Shown: positions 37,401 to 44,749 of the stretch, piece after piece
Layout of the letters: every line of letters starts with the position of its first letter
How positions within the stretch are numbered: position 1 is the stretch's first letter
Source of the DNA: Margaritifera margaritifera
Taxonomy: Eukaryota > Mollusca > Bivalvia > Unionida > Margaritiferidae
DNA length: 64,000 nucleotides
NCBI GenBank assembly: GCA_029931535.1
Contig: JAQPZY010001569.1
Span: forward strand, 775,001-839,000
Direction: 5' to 3'
Translations under genes and position numbers: made by a program
The notes under the pieces: generated by a model
The model's input: the letters and a program-made list of their open reading frames with translations, nothing else
Database searches by the model: none
Told to the model about the DNA's origin: nothing

Positions 37401-39030
37401 GATTTTAACTTCCATATACAGCTTTAGGCCGCTTTAGAAAAAAATGCATATTTGCTTAAATATGTGGTGAACGTGAAGGACAAGACAAAATTCTTCTTTC
37501 ATCGTGTATTGCGGTCGTATGCAAATAAATAATCTCTAGAACTAACTTAATGGACAAACAAAAAGAAGAGAAATGCCAGAATTTTTTTTTAAAAAAGAAA
37601 GAAAAACAGTCATATACACAAGGGAACAAATAGAAAATGAAGAAAAACAGTCATATATACAAGGGAACAAATAGAAAAGGAAGAAAAACAGTCATATATA
37701 CAAGGGAACAAATAGAACAGGAAGAAAAAGAATGCAGAAAGAAGGAAAGGAAACAAATTTAAATGACTTTTAACCTCTTATAAAGACTATTTTACGTAAT
37801 CTAAAGAGATAGTAGCATCGTTATAACCATGCCTACTCTATGTAATCTAAAGAGATATCATCGTTATAACCATGACTACTTTACGTAATCTAAAGAGATA
37901 TCATCGCTATAACCATGATTACTCTAGGTAATCTAAAGAGATATCATCGTTATAACTTATAACCATGACTACTCTAGGTAATCTAAAGAGATATCATCGT
38001 TATAACCATGACTACTCTAAGTAATCTGAAGAGATATCATCGTTATAACCATGACTACTCTAGGTAATCTAAAGAGATATCATCGTTATAACCATGACTA
38101 CTCTAGGTAATCTAAAGAGATATCATCGTTATAACCATGACTACTCTAAGTAATCTAAAGAGATATCATCGTTATAACCATGACTATTCTAGGTAATCTA
38201 AAGAGATATCATCGTTATAACCATGAAGCAAGGGAACAGAAATTAAAATACCACAGGGATTGAATTCTCAATCAAATTGCCAGTAATGTACTCTCCAACG
38301 ATATTAAATCGCACCTTTGGCATCAGTTTCAAGAAAACAGTTACGGTGGGTATGATTCTAGACAAGCGTTCATATTTCGGCTAAAGACTTTAAACTCTAT
38401 AAAATCAAGTAAAATTTAAGGACGTTTTGCTAAAGAAAGGTAAATTAATCATACTGGGGATGCGGGCCAGTAATTTGTTCTCCGGCGCCAGAAACTTTAA
38501 CATAGTAAACGAGAGTTCTTCAGAAGAAGAAAAAGAGAGACAAAAGTGTGCATTGTGCATAAGAAAATAAGGGTAACGCGTTAACCTGTGAACACGGTAC
38601 ACGACTGTGCCTTGAGGAGACTTTAAAAAATTGCGTTGAATATGCTTACGCAGAGAAACATTGCTTGTTCAATGTTTATCTTTACATAGAACAATAAAAT
38701 CTTAAATATTTTGCAGTCTACAAAAGTCCCTGTTAAAAACAAAACTGCATTTGACTTTTGCTTGATATGAAAATGACGTAAACGTACATCTGTTATCTTT
38801 AAAAAGCGTGCATCTATCATTTCTCTACAAAAATGAAATTGCTTACCATTAAGATATCTGAAAGAGGATTCCAAGAAGGAATTGTGAGGCATAAATATTG
38901 TTTTCAATGGAATCGCATGAAAATTATATGTTTGCTTGACGTCTACGTTTATATAATAAAAATAAAAAAACAATGCTTCAGGTATATGCTAAATAAGAAT
39001 TTAGTCTTTATTCTATTTCCTTTTAGCTGG

Positions 39031-39121
<91 letters not shown>

Positions 39122-39837
39122 TGAATGGAAGGCCTCAAAGGAGAATAGTTTTTTACTGAGTGACCTCACATGAATGAAACATTATTCTTCTTCTTATTAT
39201 TATTATTATTTCTATTTTTATAATTTATTCTTTTTTCATTGCAGTTACACCTAGTAAAAAGAAATTTAAATTCCGTTTTGACGATGGATATTCAATATTC
39301 GATAGAGGGGGCCGTTCTCAGCGTTGTTCTCTACCATCCCTTGATGTGCAAAGTGTCAAACTTCAGAACGGCGCCATAGGAAAACAGCGGAGTTCTCTCC
39401 CTTCTGTAGCTCTTACCACATTGAAACACCATTTCTCAAAAAGTGGGGGATCTTCTCTAGGGAGGAGAGCCTCACTGGCAAGTGTAGAAGTTTTCAATGT
39501 TAAATCTGCAAATGGAGATATTCGAAAGAAACAAAAGACCGGTTCTGAGGACTTAGAAAGTATGCCTGAGGATCACGTGCTGGAAACGTATAACTCTTCT
39601 TCGTCCATTGCTACCTCGGCCTCAAATGACAGGGAGGTTTTTACAAGGACTACCATCAATGCTGGATCCAAATTGAGACGGACCTCGGAACCGGCAGACG
39701 TTGGTGGCCATAGAACGGAGAGCACGTCTGATACGGACTCCACAACAGGCATACAACCTCGAAGAATCGTATCCGATTCCGACTGCAAAGATGACGTAGG
39801 AATAAGGACTCCTTGTTTTGACATTTGTGACGTGTAA
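1927..39837 (+). CDS. Hv1-like voltage-gated proton channel, 8 exons, 5' incomplete
   Basis: Joined exons give at least 538 codons with consistent phase at all seven junctions. The protein should be a four-helix voltage-sensor proton channel in a membrane. With human Hv1 numbering in brackets, I see S1 D66 (D112), E73 (E119), D77 (D123); S2 H194 (H140), E207 (E153), K211 (K157); S3 D228 (D174), D239 (D185); S4 W264, R265, R268, N271 (W207, R208, R211, N214). The first S4 arginine (R205) is Leu262, followed by Pro263, and the charge-transfer Phe150 is Leu204. S1-S2 is an unusually long loop (about residues 83-190) with four N-glycosylation sequons. A coiled coil follows S4, as in dimeric Hv1, then a Ser-rich tail of about 200 residues with RRAS-type kinase sites. 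The start codon is not seen. A TMEM266-like non-conducting relative is the alternative. Confidence 0.85.
2051..2095. repeat. (TC)n microsatellite at an exon donor
   Basis: An uninterrupted CT/TC tract begins four bases inside the intron after the predicted donor. Its pyrimidine-rich transcript is a possible binding site for PTB-like splicing regulators (inference). Confidence 0.9.
2572..2696 (+). CDS. Hv1-like exon: S1 helix
   Basis: The acceptor is TTAACTTTCAG and the donor AAAG|GTAAAG. The exon encodes a basic stretch (WRRKGDKIFKSK) followed by S1, with the pattern D-x-A-L-V-L-x-E-L-x-L-D-L. The first Asp of that pattern is the selectivity-filter position of Hv1. Entry phase is 2 and exit phase 1. 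Confidence 0.9.
3944..4188. repeat. 35-bp minisatellite, 7 copies
   Basis: The unit starts GTTGTGTCTATAGTATGG and ends TCTAACCATAAC. Copies start at 3,944, 3,979, 4,014, 4,049, 4,084, 4,119 and 4,154 and are nearly identical, with one G/T change in the third. Confidence 0.95.
4621..4948. repeat. 40-bp minisatellite, 8 copies plus a partial
   Basis: The unit contains ACCGGATGGTACGGACCG. Copies start every 40 bases from 4,621 to 4,901 and are almost identical; one has T for G near 4,800. Because 40 is not a multiple of 3 and the unit lacks minus-strand stops, long minus-strand open frames arise in all three frames. They are not genes. Confidence 0.95.
5390..5763 (+). CDS. Hv1-like exon: S1-S2 extracellular loop and S2 helix
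   Basis: The acceptor is TTTTTTTGTTTACAG. The exon encodes a long loop of about 105 residues with sequons NWT, NYS, NNS and NGS, then S2 (FHYCSITIVGILVIE). S2 keeps the Hv1 His140 and Glu153 positions but has Leu where the Phe150 charge-transfer residue is expected. The end is set at the first of 16 tandem donors (GAG|GTATGT), because exit there (phase 0) joins the microexon at the position expected from Hv1. The first donor ends GTATGT, the later ones GTATGC. The reading frame stays open through all 16 repeats to 6,333, so longer S2 variants are possible. Confidence 0.88.
5742..6269. repeat. 33-bp minisatellite containing the 5' splice site, 16 copies
   Basis: The unit runs from TGTTGGAATACTGG to GCATATT. 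The first copy starts at 5,742 inside the S2 exon and spans the exon-intron border; copies follow exactly every 33 bases. Each carries GAG|GTATG. In the channel frame each unit encodes 11 hydrophobic residues (VGILVIEVCIF or with I/L changes) without a stop. Confidence 0.97.
8157..8501 (+). pseudogene. LINE reverse-transcriptase fragment
   Basis: A 114-codon open frame contains SADDISIHHSG, matching the YADD-type catalytic block of non-LTR reverse transcriptases (Tyr changed to Ser). VQKWCTKYKIHINLSNTTCM and KLLGIFILD follow in the order expected downstream of that block. The 5' part of the element is missing and the 3' part has decayed. AATAAAGC and a TTA repeat at about 10,520-10,550 could be its 3' tail, displaced by the minisatellite (inference). 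Confidence 0.75.
9439..10490. repeat. 39-bp minisatellite, about 27 copies
   Basis: The unit contains AAGAATGAATGGCCTCTACT and CAATGTAAGC. Copies differ by scattered changes (GGCC/GGGC/AGCC; CTAAGG/CTCAGG/CAAAGG). The array ends about 240 bases before the 54-nt microexon. Confidence 0.95.
10731..10784 (+). CDS. Hv1-like microexon: end of S2 to start of S3
   Basis: This 54-nt exon (18 codons, TILKAFSSGHSFFHRRLE) is flanked by TTACTTCTTTTCAG and GAG|GTAAGG. It starts and ends in phase 0 and fits exactly between Glu207 of S2 and VFDA of S3. Lys211 matches Hv1 Lys157 (4 residues after Glu153), and the final Glu matches the position before the S3 hydrophobic-Asp-Ala motif. Length agrees with Hv1 without gaps. 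Confidence 0.88.
11270..11690. repeat. 35-bp minisatellite, about 12 copies
   Basis: The unit contains ACCTTGAAGATGCCTAATGA followed by TGATTATCAAAC. Copies alternate between ACTATACC and CATTACC versions, so a two-unit higher-order repeat is visible at the start of the array. Confidence 0.95.
12614..13396. repeat. 30-bp minisatellite, about 26 copies
   Basis: The unit contains TTTAAGACTTGGACATTACA. The period is a multiple of 3, so a 247-codon frame made of a 10-residue repeat stays open (12,695-13,438). It has no flanking splice sites or homology and is best treated as a repeat artefact. Confidence 0.95.
13615..13745. repeat. Short tandem repeat, 3 copies of about 40 bp
   Basis: Three copies share TTTTAAAATCAAATTCAACT followed by GC-ATATGATTTATA. 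They sit in the intron before the S3-S4 exon. Confidence 0.9.
14626..14764 (+). CDS. Hv1-like exon: S3 and S4 helices
   Basis: The acceptor is TTTTTTTTTAAG and the donor AACA|GTAAGT. S3 is VFDAFTVIVSFLTD and keeps both Hv1 acidic positions (174 and 185). S4 reads LLLPWRVIRVVN: Trp and the second and third arginines are kept, but the first gating arginine is Leu, followed by Pro. The S3-S4 linker is three residues longer than in human Hv1. The exon exits in phase 1. Confidence 0.93.
14779..14876. repeat. (TATC)n/(TA)n microsatellite
   Basis: TATC repeats pass into a long TA tract 15 bases after the S3-S4 exon donor. Confidence 0.95.
15304..15419 (+). CDS. Hv1-like exon: post-S4 linker and coiled coil
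   Basis: The acceptor is TTTTCATTTTAG and the donor AGG|GTAAGG. The exon encodes 39 codons (starts SLVVAVKDHEHFRLK) that follow the S4 Asn, as NGIIISVK does in Hv1. A charged heptad-like stretch (GRKKKIQNNLRDTENLMHKY) suits the dimerising coiled coil. The exon enters in phase 1 and exits in phase 0. Confidence 0.88.
15706..15865. repeat. 53-bp tandem repeat, 3 copies
   Basis: Each copy contains AGATAGGCACATATTT and TAGCTCTATTGCTATT. Copies are nearly identical. Confidence 0.92.
16040..16102. repeat. (TA)n microsatellite
   Basis: This is an uninterrupted TA tract of about 60 bases. Confidence 0.95.
16500..16655. repeat. GC-rich dispersed repeat ending in (TAA)n and poly-A
   Basis: GCCCGAGGGGGTCG and GCCCGAGGGCGAAG are two near copies of one motif, followed by TAATAATAATAATAA and about 29 A. 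The A-rich 3' end suggests a retroposed (SINE-like) copy, but no RNA polymerase III box is clear. Confidence 0.4.
17336..17398. repeat. (GA)n microsatellite
   Basis: This is an AG/GA tract of about 60 bases with one GTGA interruption. Confidence 0.95.
19532..19582. repeat. (TA)n microsatellite inside LINE copy 1
   Basis: A TA tract with one TATG interruption lies in the former endonuclease region. Confidence 0.92.
21647..21713. repeat. (TC)n microsatellite
   Basis: This is a pure CT/TC tract of about 66 bases near the 3' end of LINE copy 1. Confidence 0.95.
23473..24092. mobile_element. Foldback / MITE-like element inside LINE copy 2
   Basis: The two ends are long imperfect inverted repeats of about 150-170 bases. 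The left arm reads TAAGGTTTATGTGCCCTTCT, then GACTTCCAACGAGTACAGCA and TGATAGGAGTACCTAGATTA. The right arm carries their reverse complements (for example CTAAGTACTCCTATCAG and GCTGTGCTCATTTGAAGTC). There is no coding sequence. It lies within the LINE endonuclease, so it is younger than that copy. An A-run of about 31 bases follows the right end. No clear target duplication was found. Confidence 0.8.
24093..24132. repeat. Poly-A tract
   Basis: About 31 consecutive A directly follow the foldback element. Confidence 0.9.
25205..25500. repeat. Tandem repeat, 3 copies of about 110 bp
   Basis: Each copy has AGAAATAGTTTG followed by AATTA-CACAGG-CGAGGACT and ATGATATATTCATAT. Copies are diverged. 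Confidence 0.85.
25620..25652. repeat. Poly-C/poly-A tract
   Basis: About 10 C are followed by about 19 A. The arrangement is like that at 1,664-1,697. Confidence 0.9.
25710..25925. repeat. 31-bp minisatellite, about 7 copies
   Basis: The unit contains CTACATATATGTACAGAATT followed by AAATACTATCT. The last copy is shortened. Confidence 0.93.
26860..28245. repeat. Degenerate 30-45-bp tandem array
   Basis: Dozens of diverged copies share TTATAGTGTTTTAGAGGGT and GAATGATATGTTT. The same motif occurs in the opposite orientation at 36,285-36,500, so the two arrays bracket the polymerase pseudogene and the ISL2EU-like element. Confidence 0.85.
28386..28458. repeat. (TA)n microsatellite
   Basis: This is an uninterrupted TA tract of about 70 bases. 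Confidence 0.95.
28740..31010 (-). pseudogene. B-family (protein-primed type) DNA polymerase pseudogene
   Basis: Read on the minus strand with several frameshifts and stops, the order of motifs is that of the DNA_pol_B_2 family. An N-terminal region comes first. The exonuclease I block follows at about 30,550-30,520 (YADFE within VPFIIYADFE), and then the block around 30,115-30,150 (YGLDPAHYFSSPG). An 87-codon open stretch (29,930-30,193) ends with KANNPIVRGYDKSKP. Further down is a catalytic-block remnant at about 29,150 where the expected acidic pair is damaged. Such polymerases occur in Polinton/Maverick elements and adintoviruses. No integrase, ATPase, protease or capsid gene was recognised nearby. 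It lies antisense in the channel intron and is inactive. Confidence 0.82.
31011..31730. other. AT-rich DNA, nothing recognised
   Basis: Short minus-strand frames (31,111-31,308 and 31,474-31,755) are rich in Phe, Leu, Ile and Tyr, as expected from AT-rich DNA. I recognise no family. 31,020-31,120 contains a short inverted repeat of AAAATTCAACTGAA type. Confidence 0.5.
31733..32180 (+). repeat. Left arm of a ~450-bp inverted repeat
   Basis: The arm begins AATCATACAAGTTTGAGTAC, runs through ATTACCACCGGGTTACAAC and ATGATGTCATTATTATGTCA, and ends near ACCAAGAAGTTTAGATGAAT. It matches the reverse complement of 36,520-36,965 over almost its whole length with moderate divergence. One frame at the start is open (KLPPGYNTLKRIFIRKKPPQ) but I recognise no family. 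Confidence 0.85.
32181..32500 (+). other. Short unassigned open stretch
   Basis: 32,240-32,394 encodes one open stretch (EQYRKDQQDMLYKHPAMKYI, then a Ser/Asp/Glu-rich end and a stop). It may be the C-terminal remnant of a transposon- or virus-derived protein, but no family is recognised. 32,501-32,660 shows nothing further. Confidence 0.3.
32660..34141 (+). pseudogene. THAP + DDE transposase pseudogene (ISL2EU / PIF-Harbinger superfamily)
   Basis: A THAP-like zinc finger comes first at about 32,672-32,960. It starts CSINGC and keeps VCSKYF and the end motif region in shifted frames. A polar linker follows (32,988-33,188). Next is a helix-turn-helix domain (33,319-33,642; DDLSRRFGISRSLACKIFNS) running into the first catalytic Asp (SLIIDCA). 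After a broken 200-base stretch, the second Asp (IMADCG) and the Glu (HVERAIRRLNVFRIL) are in 33,849-34,142. All three catalytic acids survive, but stops at about 33,186 and 33,640 and frameshifts break the gene. The product would have cut and joined transposon ends. It faces the YqaJ-type gene at 34,600-36,160 tail to tail. Confidence 0.85.
34600..36165 (-). pseudogene. YqaJ-type nuclease with SWIM zinc finger, pseudogene (ISL2EU second gene)
   Basis: Minus-strand pieces line up from 36,164 down to about 34,600 in different frames. An N-terminal region (35,798-36,164; WIDDMTKLPNVMYSDYYNYF) comes first. A SWIM-type finger at 35,519-35,779 has C-x-C then C-x-H (WCSCMACSHAGALLW). A YqaJ core follows at 34,808-35,029, with the pattern ASQDGI then LLEIKS, which supplies the Asp and Glu-x-Lys of the PD-(D/E)xK fold. 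Frameshifts near 35,795 and stops at about 35,290-35,480 make it inactive. A YqaJ nuclease beside a THAP/DDE transposase is the known gene pair of ISL2EU transposons, which supports both calls. Confidence 0.8.
36285..36500. repeat. Inverted copy of the 26.9-28.2-kb tandem motif
   Basis: About six copies share CTCTAAAACACTATAAACAT followed by ATCATTCTT. They are the reverse complement of the unit in 26,860-28,245. Confidence 0.88.
36520..36965 (-). repeat. Right arm of the ~450-bp inverted repeat
   Basis: The arm runs from ATTCATCTCAAATTCTTGG to AAACTTGTATGATT. Its reverse complement matches 31,733-32,180, including the ATGATGACATAATAACGAC segment and the ATTACCACCAGATTACAAC segment. Confidence 0.85.
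37151..37244 (+). CDS. Hv1-like exon: C-terminal coiled coil, second part
   Basis: The acceptor is TTTTCTGTATTGTAG and the donor CCCA|GTAAGT. The exon encodes MQVTTLQRLCLMEGIDEWKV and continues to a Thr/Glu/Asp-rich end. Hydrophobic residues at heptad spacing extend the coiled coil of the previous exon. It enters in phase 0 and exits in phase 1, matching both neighbours. Confidence 0.82.
37590..37735. repeat. ~42-bp tandem repeat, 3 copies
   Basis: Copies share GAAAAACAGTCATATA-ACAAGGGAACAAATAGAA. Confidence 0.9.
37790..38226. repeat. 43-bp minisatellite, about 10 copies
   Basis: The unit contains GGTAATCTAAAGAGATATCA then TCGTTATAACCATGACTACT. One copy carries an internal duplication of TTATAAC (about 37,950). 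Confidence 0.95.
39031..39114. repeat. (TA)n microsatellite
   Basis: A TA tract of about 80 bases with a few TTT and ATG interruptions lies 130 bases before the final exon. Confidence 0.95.
39245..39837 (+). CDS. Hv1-like last exon: long serine-rich cytoplasmic tail
   Basis: The acceptor is TTTTTCATTGCAG; the stop is TAA at 39,835. The exon encodes 197 residues. It begins with a basic patch (ITPSKKKFKFRFDDGYSIF), continues with Ser/Thr-rich low-complexity sequence, and contains basophilic-kinase sites (RRASLASV, KLRRTSEP). It ends FDICDV. The frame is set by the split Ile codon with the previous exon. The tail is much longer than that of vertebrate Hv1, which stops soon after the coiled coil. 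Its role is unknown; phosphorylation control or targeting is inference. Confidence 0.85.
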
Positions 39838-39869
39838 TCTAGCTATACTTTACATTGATTTGCTTGTTT

Positions 39870-41875
39870 TTACCTCACCTGTCCGTAAGGCCAAGTGAGC
39901 TTTTGGTATGGCCTTCGTCTGCGTCGTGCGTTCGTCATCAATTGCTTGTTATCATTCTTGATACCATATTTCTGATTCGATCTTGATCAAACTTGAAATA
40001 TGAATTTATATCATTAAAATTTTGGAGGAGTTCACTAATGAGTGAAATTCATGCATAGTAATGAGGTGATCTTGCATCTGATTGGCTGAGCTTGTTACTA
40101 CAACGGAAGGTATATTTCTGGTCCTATTTTGTTCAAACTTGGAATATAGACTTATTAATGAGGCGACCTTTTCATCTAATTGGCTGAGCTCATTACCACT
40201 CTGGAAGCCATAACATTGATCTGATTTTGATCAAACTTGGAATATTGGGTCCTATGATCAAGATATCACATGAATTTGATACTGAGATGAACTTGTATCT
40301 GATTGGCTGAACTTTTTACCACTCGAGAGACCATATTTCAGATCCGAATTTAATTCAACTTGATAAATATACTTAAATTATCAAGATCTCAGATGAGCAC
40401 TATTATGGGCTAAATCAGTGCATATTAATGAGGTGTTCTTCTATATGAGCTTGCCAAAACTTTAGCGACGCTATTCCTGATCAGATATTTATAAAACTTG
40501 GTAAATAGGATTATATCATCAAGCTATCCAATGATTATTACTATGAACGAGAGCGATGCATATTAATGAGGTGATCTTGCATCTGATCAGCTGAGCTCGT
40601 TATCACTCTGGAGGCCATATTTCTGATCCAGTTTTGATCGGGCTTGAAATATGTACTTGCATCATCAAGATCTCAGAAAAGTTCGATAGTGAGCGAGATG
40701 TATGCATATTAATAAGTTGATCTTTTCTCTAACTGGCTGAGCTTGTTATTGCTCAGGAAGCCAGATTTTTTATCAAACTTGGAATATGGGGCTTATATCA
40801 TAAATATCTCGGACAATTTAGATAATGAGCGAGATCCAAGCGTACAAATGAGGCGATCCTAGATCTGATTGGCTGCTCTTGTCACCACTCTGAAGTTTAT
40901 GTTTGATCTGATGCTGATCATACTTGAGATATGGGTTTATACGATCAAGTTATTGCATAAATTTAATACTGACCGAGATCCATGCATGTTAATGAGGTGA
41001 TCTTGCTTCTGATTGGTTGAGTTTGTCAACGCTTCAGCGATTCTATTTCTGATCCGATTTCGATAACACTTGGCAAGCAGACTTAAATCCTCAAGATCTC
41101 TGAGGAGTTTAATTGTAAGCGAGATCCACGCATATTAATGAGGTGATCGTGCATCTGATTAGCTGAGCTTCTTACCACTCGAGAGACGGTATTTCTTTTC
41201 AGAGCTTAATCAAACTAGGTATATAGGCAAATATCATAAAGATATTGTATGAGTTTTATTATGAACGAGACCTACAGTATGCATATTTATGAGGTGATCA
41301 TGCATCTGATTGGCTGAATTTTTACCACTCTAGAAACTGTAGTTTATATATGATTTTGATTAAAATGCGTACAAAGGCGCGCGTCATCAACATTTCTCTT
41401 GAGAACGATTATGAGCGAGATCCACGCATATTAATGACACGATCTTCCATTTGATTGTCTGAGCTTGTCAACACTCTAACAACTATATTTCTGCTCAGAT
41501 TTGATCAAATTTGGGAAATAGTCTTATATCTTCAAGATGTTGGATGAGTTTATTATGAGCAAGATCTACCTACACATATCTGAGGTGATCTTGTTATCTG
41601 CTTTACAGAGTTTGTTGCCATTATGGAAAACCGAGTTTTGATTGGATTCTACTCCAGCTTGGTAAATAAGCCCTAATCATCGTCATCGACAGGTTCTGTA
41701 ATAAGTGAGATATGTGCATATTAATGAGTTCTGATTTGTTAGCCCTCTAGATCTAGAGACTATGTTTCTTATCCAATTTTAATAAAACTTGGTAAATAAG
41801 CGTATATTATCAAGATCTTTGATGAGTTCGATTATGAGCAAGAGAAAATGCATATTAAGTATGCATTTATCCTTA
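39870..41875. repeat. ~140-bp degenerate tandem repeat with CCAAT-like motifs, about 13 copies
   Basis: The leading part (TCACCTGTCCGTAAGGCCAA) resembles a repeat motif common in mollusc DNA. Diverged units then follow every 125-150 bases with TATTAATGAGGTGATCTT, CTGATTGGCTGAG, TTTGATCAAACTTGG and TATCATCAAGATCTC in fixed order. ATTGG is kept at about 40,081, 40,179, 40,302, 40,868, 41,012 and 41,309. Confidence 0.88.
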
Positions 41876-43469
41876 GAAATTATTTTTATCACACACTAGT
41901 AAAATAGCCACAATCGACATTATATAAAAGTTGGGAGATAGTTTACGTATGTTGTGTTCGTACAATACTAAATAAGCCTACTTACTGAAATTGTCACAAT
42001 TAAGTTATTTAAGAGAGGTGGGCGATATCAGAAAAGTGCTACTGCTGTCTAGCCATTAACATGCGTGACGAAAATTCTCATTTCTAAAGCTCCTGAATAT
42101 ACAATATAATCGATGTTATTTATTCTGTTTTGTCCAATTAGAGACTGCATTCATTTCCATTTTCAAATTTGTCTCTCAGCTGGAACTTGCATTATTTCAA
42201 GACGCTTTAATCTTCAAATTAATCTTTATATTTCCAGTCGGCCGCAGGTTTTCTATTAGATTTAATCATACGCTAAGATAGACGAATGTTATTTAGTTGT
42301 TAGACTTAGTGGACATATGACACTATAAGTGTGAATTTGTCATATTTGTCATCTCAGAGTAAAAAAAAAAAAAAAAGAAATCCAGCTATTCATGATTATT
42401 CAATTTTTAACAACTTGTGTTATTAAATATTGAAACTTTGTAAATAGAGGTAAACAAATTTGCGACTGTACATACACAAGTTAAACAATTTCTAATGAAA
42501 AAGTGATATTTAGTATCATGTCTTTGCAATATAATTTCACTTCAGTGAAACTGTAATTAATTCAGTATACAGTCATCAGTACAAACTATACATAATTTTG
42601 TTTTAGTGTCTTTAGCCATGGCACTTTTCTCTCATTGCCAACAAAACAAATCTAAGCCCCTTTGCAAAACATTGTAAAGCAGCTTGAGCCCATCCAAACC
42701 AAAAACATCGTGCGTCTCTGATGAACACCAATCATTTTTTAAATATTTGTTTTTTTGTTGTTACTATTTATTTTTTGACACTCCAAACTCCTATCTACAA
42801 GAAAGCTAGCAATGCCTATGAGGTGAAACTCTACCGCTCATGTTTCGAAACTTAAAGGTTTTGTATATTTGTACGTTTTCACCTTTTTCTGCTCTATTTT
42901 GTTTATTTTTTTTAAAAAAAAACATAACAAAAACAACTATACCTTGAATTACAAATAATTTTCATTAGGATTAATGTTTAAATTTTTAAAGGTGTGTACT
43001 GAAGTACAGAATCAGCTTTTTATAACCAGATCTCTAAGTTGGATTATTTTTTGCACTCCTTGTTTAATATTGGCTGTGAAAGGAGTAACGTTATGTAAAT
43101 ACTCATTGCTTAGAAATTCTTTTTGAAATCAATTTGATTTTGTACATACATGACTGTGAGATAATCTATTTCCATAATGTCTGTTATGTTTTTTGCGTGT
43201 GTTTTGATTTGTTTTTGTTTTATCCTTCTCTGTTAATCGTTTTAAATATGATTACATTGAGTCTTAGCTGTATTTATTAATCATAATCCATTTAATACAT
43301 GTGTTGAAGTGACGTAACTCTTACAAAGTTAATTTCTCTTGTGAGAAGAAAAAGCACAGGTATAAGCTAGGTATTAATGTTAAGAAGGTGTCGGTTTCAG
43401 CGTCATCGACATCCATGGTAACTTTTTATGGGTGGTTCTATTTTCTGTAAAACTATTGAATGCACAGAC

Positions 43470-43553
43470 ATGAAACTTCATTGAATGCACAGACATGAAA
43501 CTTCATTGAATGCACAGACATGAAACTTCATTGAATGCGCAGACATGAAACTT
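43470..43553. repeat. 26-bp tandem repeat, about 4 copies
   Basis: Copies share TTGAATGCACAGACATGAAA. The last full one has CGCAG for CACAG. Confidence 0.93.
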
Positions 43554-44711
43554 CAATGGTGTGTTCATCTTTTCGAGCATTACTAGCATAACCACCAACG
43601 TTATGTCACAATGACCTAATTTTCACGCTGGAATTTTTTTTATCATGTACCATGCATACAGACGAGACAAAGCATTTAGTAAAATTATCACATTTGTAAA
43701 AGATTTATTTATTTATTTTGCTTATCTTTGCTACGTGGAAATTCATTATAGAGTCTTGGTATGCGATCTATTTCATTGAAGGGACTGAATTTTTGATGTT
43801 CTAAAAAAACTGTCACAAGACTAATTTATTTATTTATTCCATGTATATTAAGCATTTCATATTACTTTGTGATATGCACACTGATATATGCAAATTTTCA
43901 TCTTTGATAAACTTCTCATTTGTATGTACTTATTCCAGTATTTATTTTCATGCCTTATGTTAGTAACAGAATCGTGTACAGTTTTAATGAATACTTATTT
44001 ATTTTCTTTTAAACTATTGCCTTGTATTTCTAAATAATCTAATGTACAAAGCCATGTGTTTTGTTGAAAGAGAAATTTTGGTCGTAATTCAAACGAAAAC
44101 AATACAAGTAAAATATTATACTAGCTAATTACACGTCCTTGGAAAGTTGTATTGTCATAGAAAACATTTGAAGAAAGAAAAAAGAGAAAGAAAGAAGCAT
44201 ATTTGAATCCTGGGAATTCAATCTTTTGCGTAGACATCGAATTTCGTGGTTTGCAGAAATATAATATTTTTGTGGGATGTGTATATAAATGTGTCGAAGT
44301 GCTCCATCCAGAGAATACGTCATACTGTCTTCATAGATGGATCACTCATCCAGAGAATAGATCATACTTGTCTTCATAGATGGAGCACTATTCGCTGGAT
44401 AATTAAATTCCTGATTTGTTGCGAACAAATCCATGAAAATTCATATCTCAAGAATATAACTGAATTCACTGTAATTTTTTTAGTTTGCCACTACGAAGCA
44501 AAGGAAAGCTATTGTATTAAACCCCTTTCCACCGCCGGCGTCCTCACATATAAATGTATATACACTGCATCTCAACCATTCTTTTCTCTTAGGTGCTGGG
44601 CAACAGTTAGAATGGGTTTCATAGGATCTACTACAGGGAAGGGAGCTAAGGTGATGCATTTATACATGCATGTATATCACTTGTACATTCTCGGTTACGT
44701 TTTTGCAATTA

Positions 44712-44736
44712 GGTTTTTTTTTTTTTTTTTTTTTTT
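44712..44736. repeat. Poly-T tract
   Basis: About 24 consecutive T. Confidence 0.9.
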
Positions 44737-44749
44737 AACACTGTATGCA

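Larger units (their letters stand above)
37245..39244 (+). other. Intron before the last channel exon
   Basis: It holds a 3-copy ~42-bp repeat (37,590-37,735), a 43-bp minisatellite (37,790-38,226) and a long TA tract (39,031-39,112). No coding signal is seen in 38,230-39,030; overlapping frames there are chance. Confidence 0.75.

Noticed and set aside
39573..39824. 83-codon minus-strand frame
   Set aside because: It is antisense to the last channel exon.
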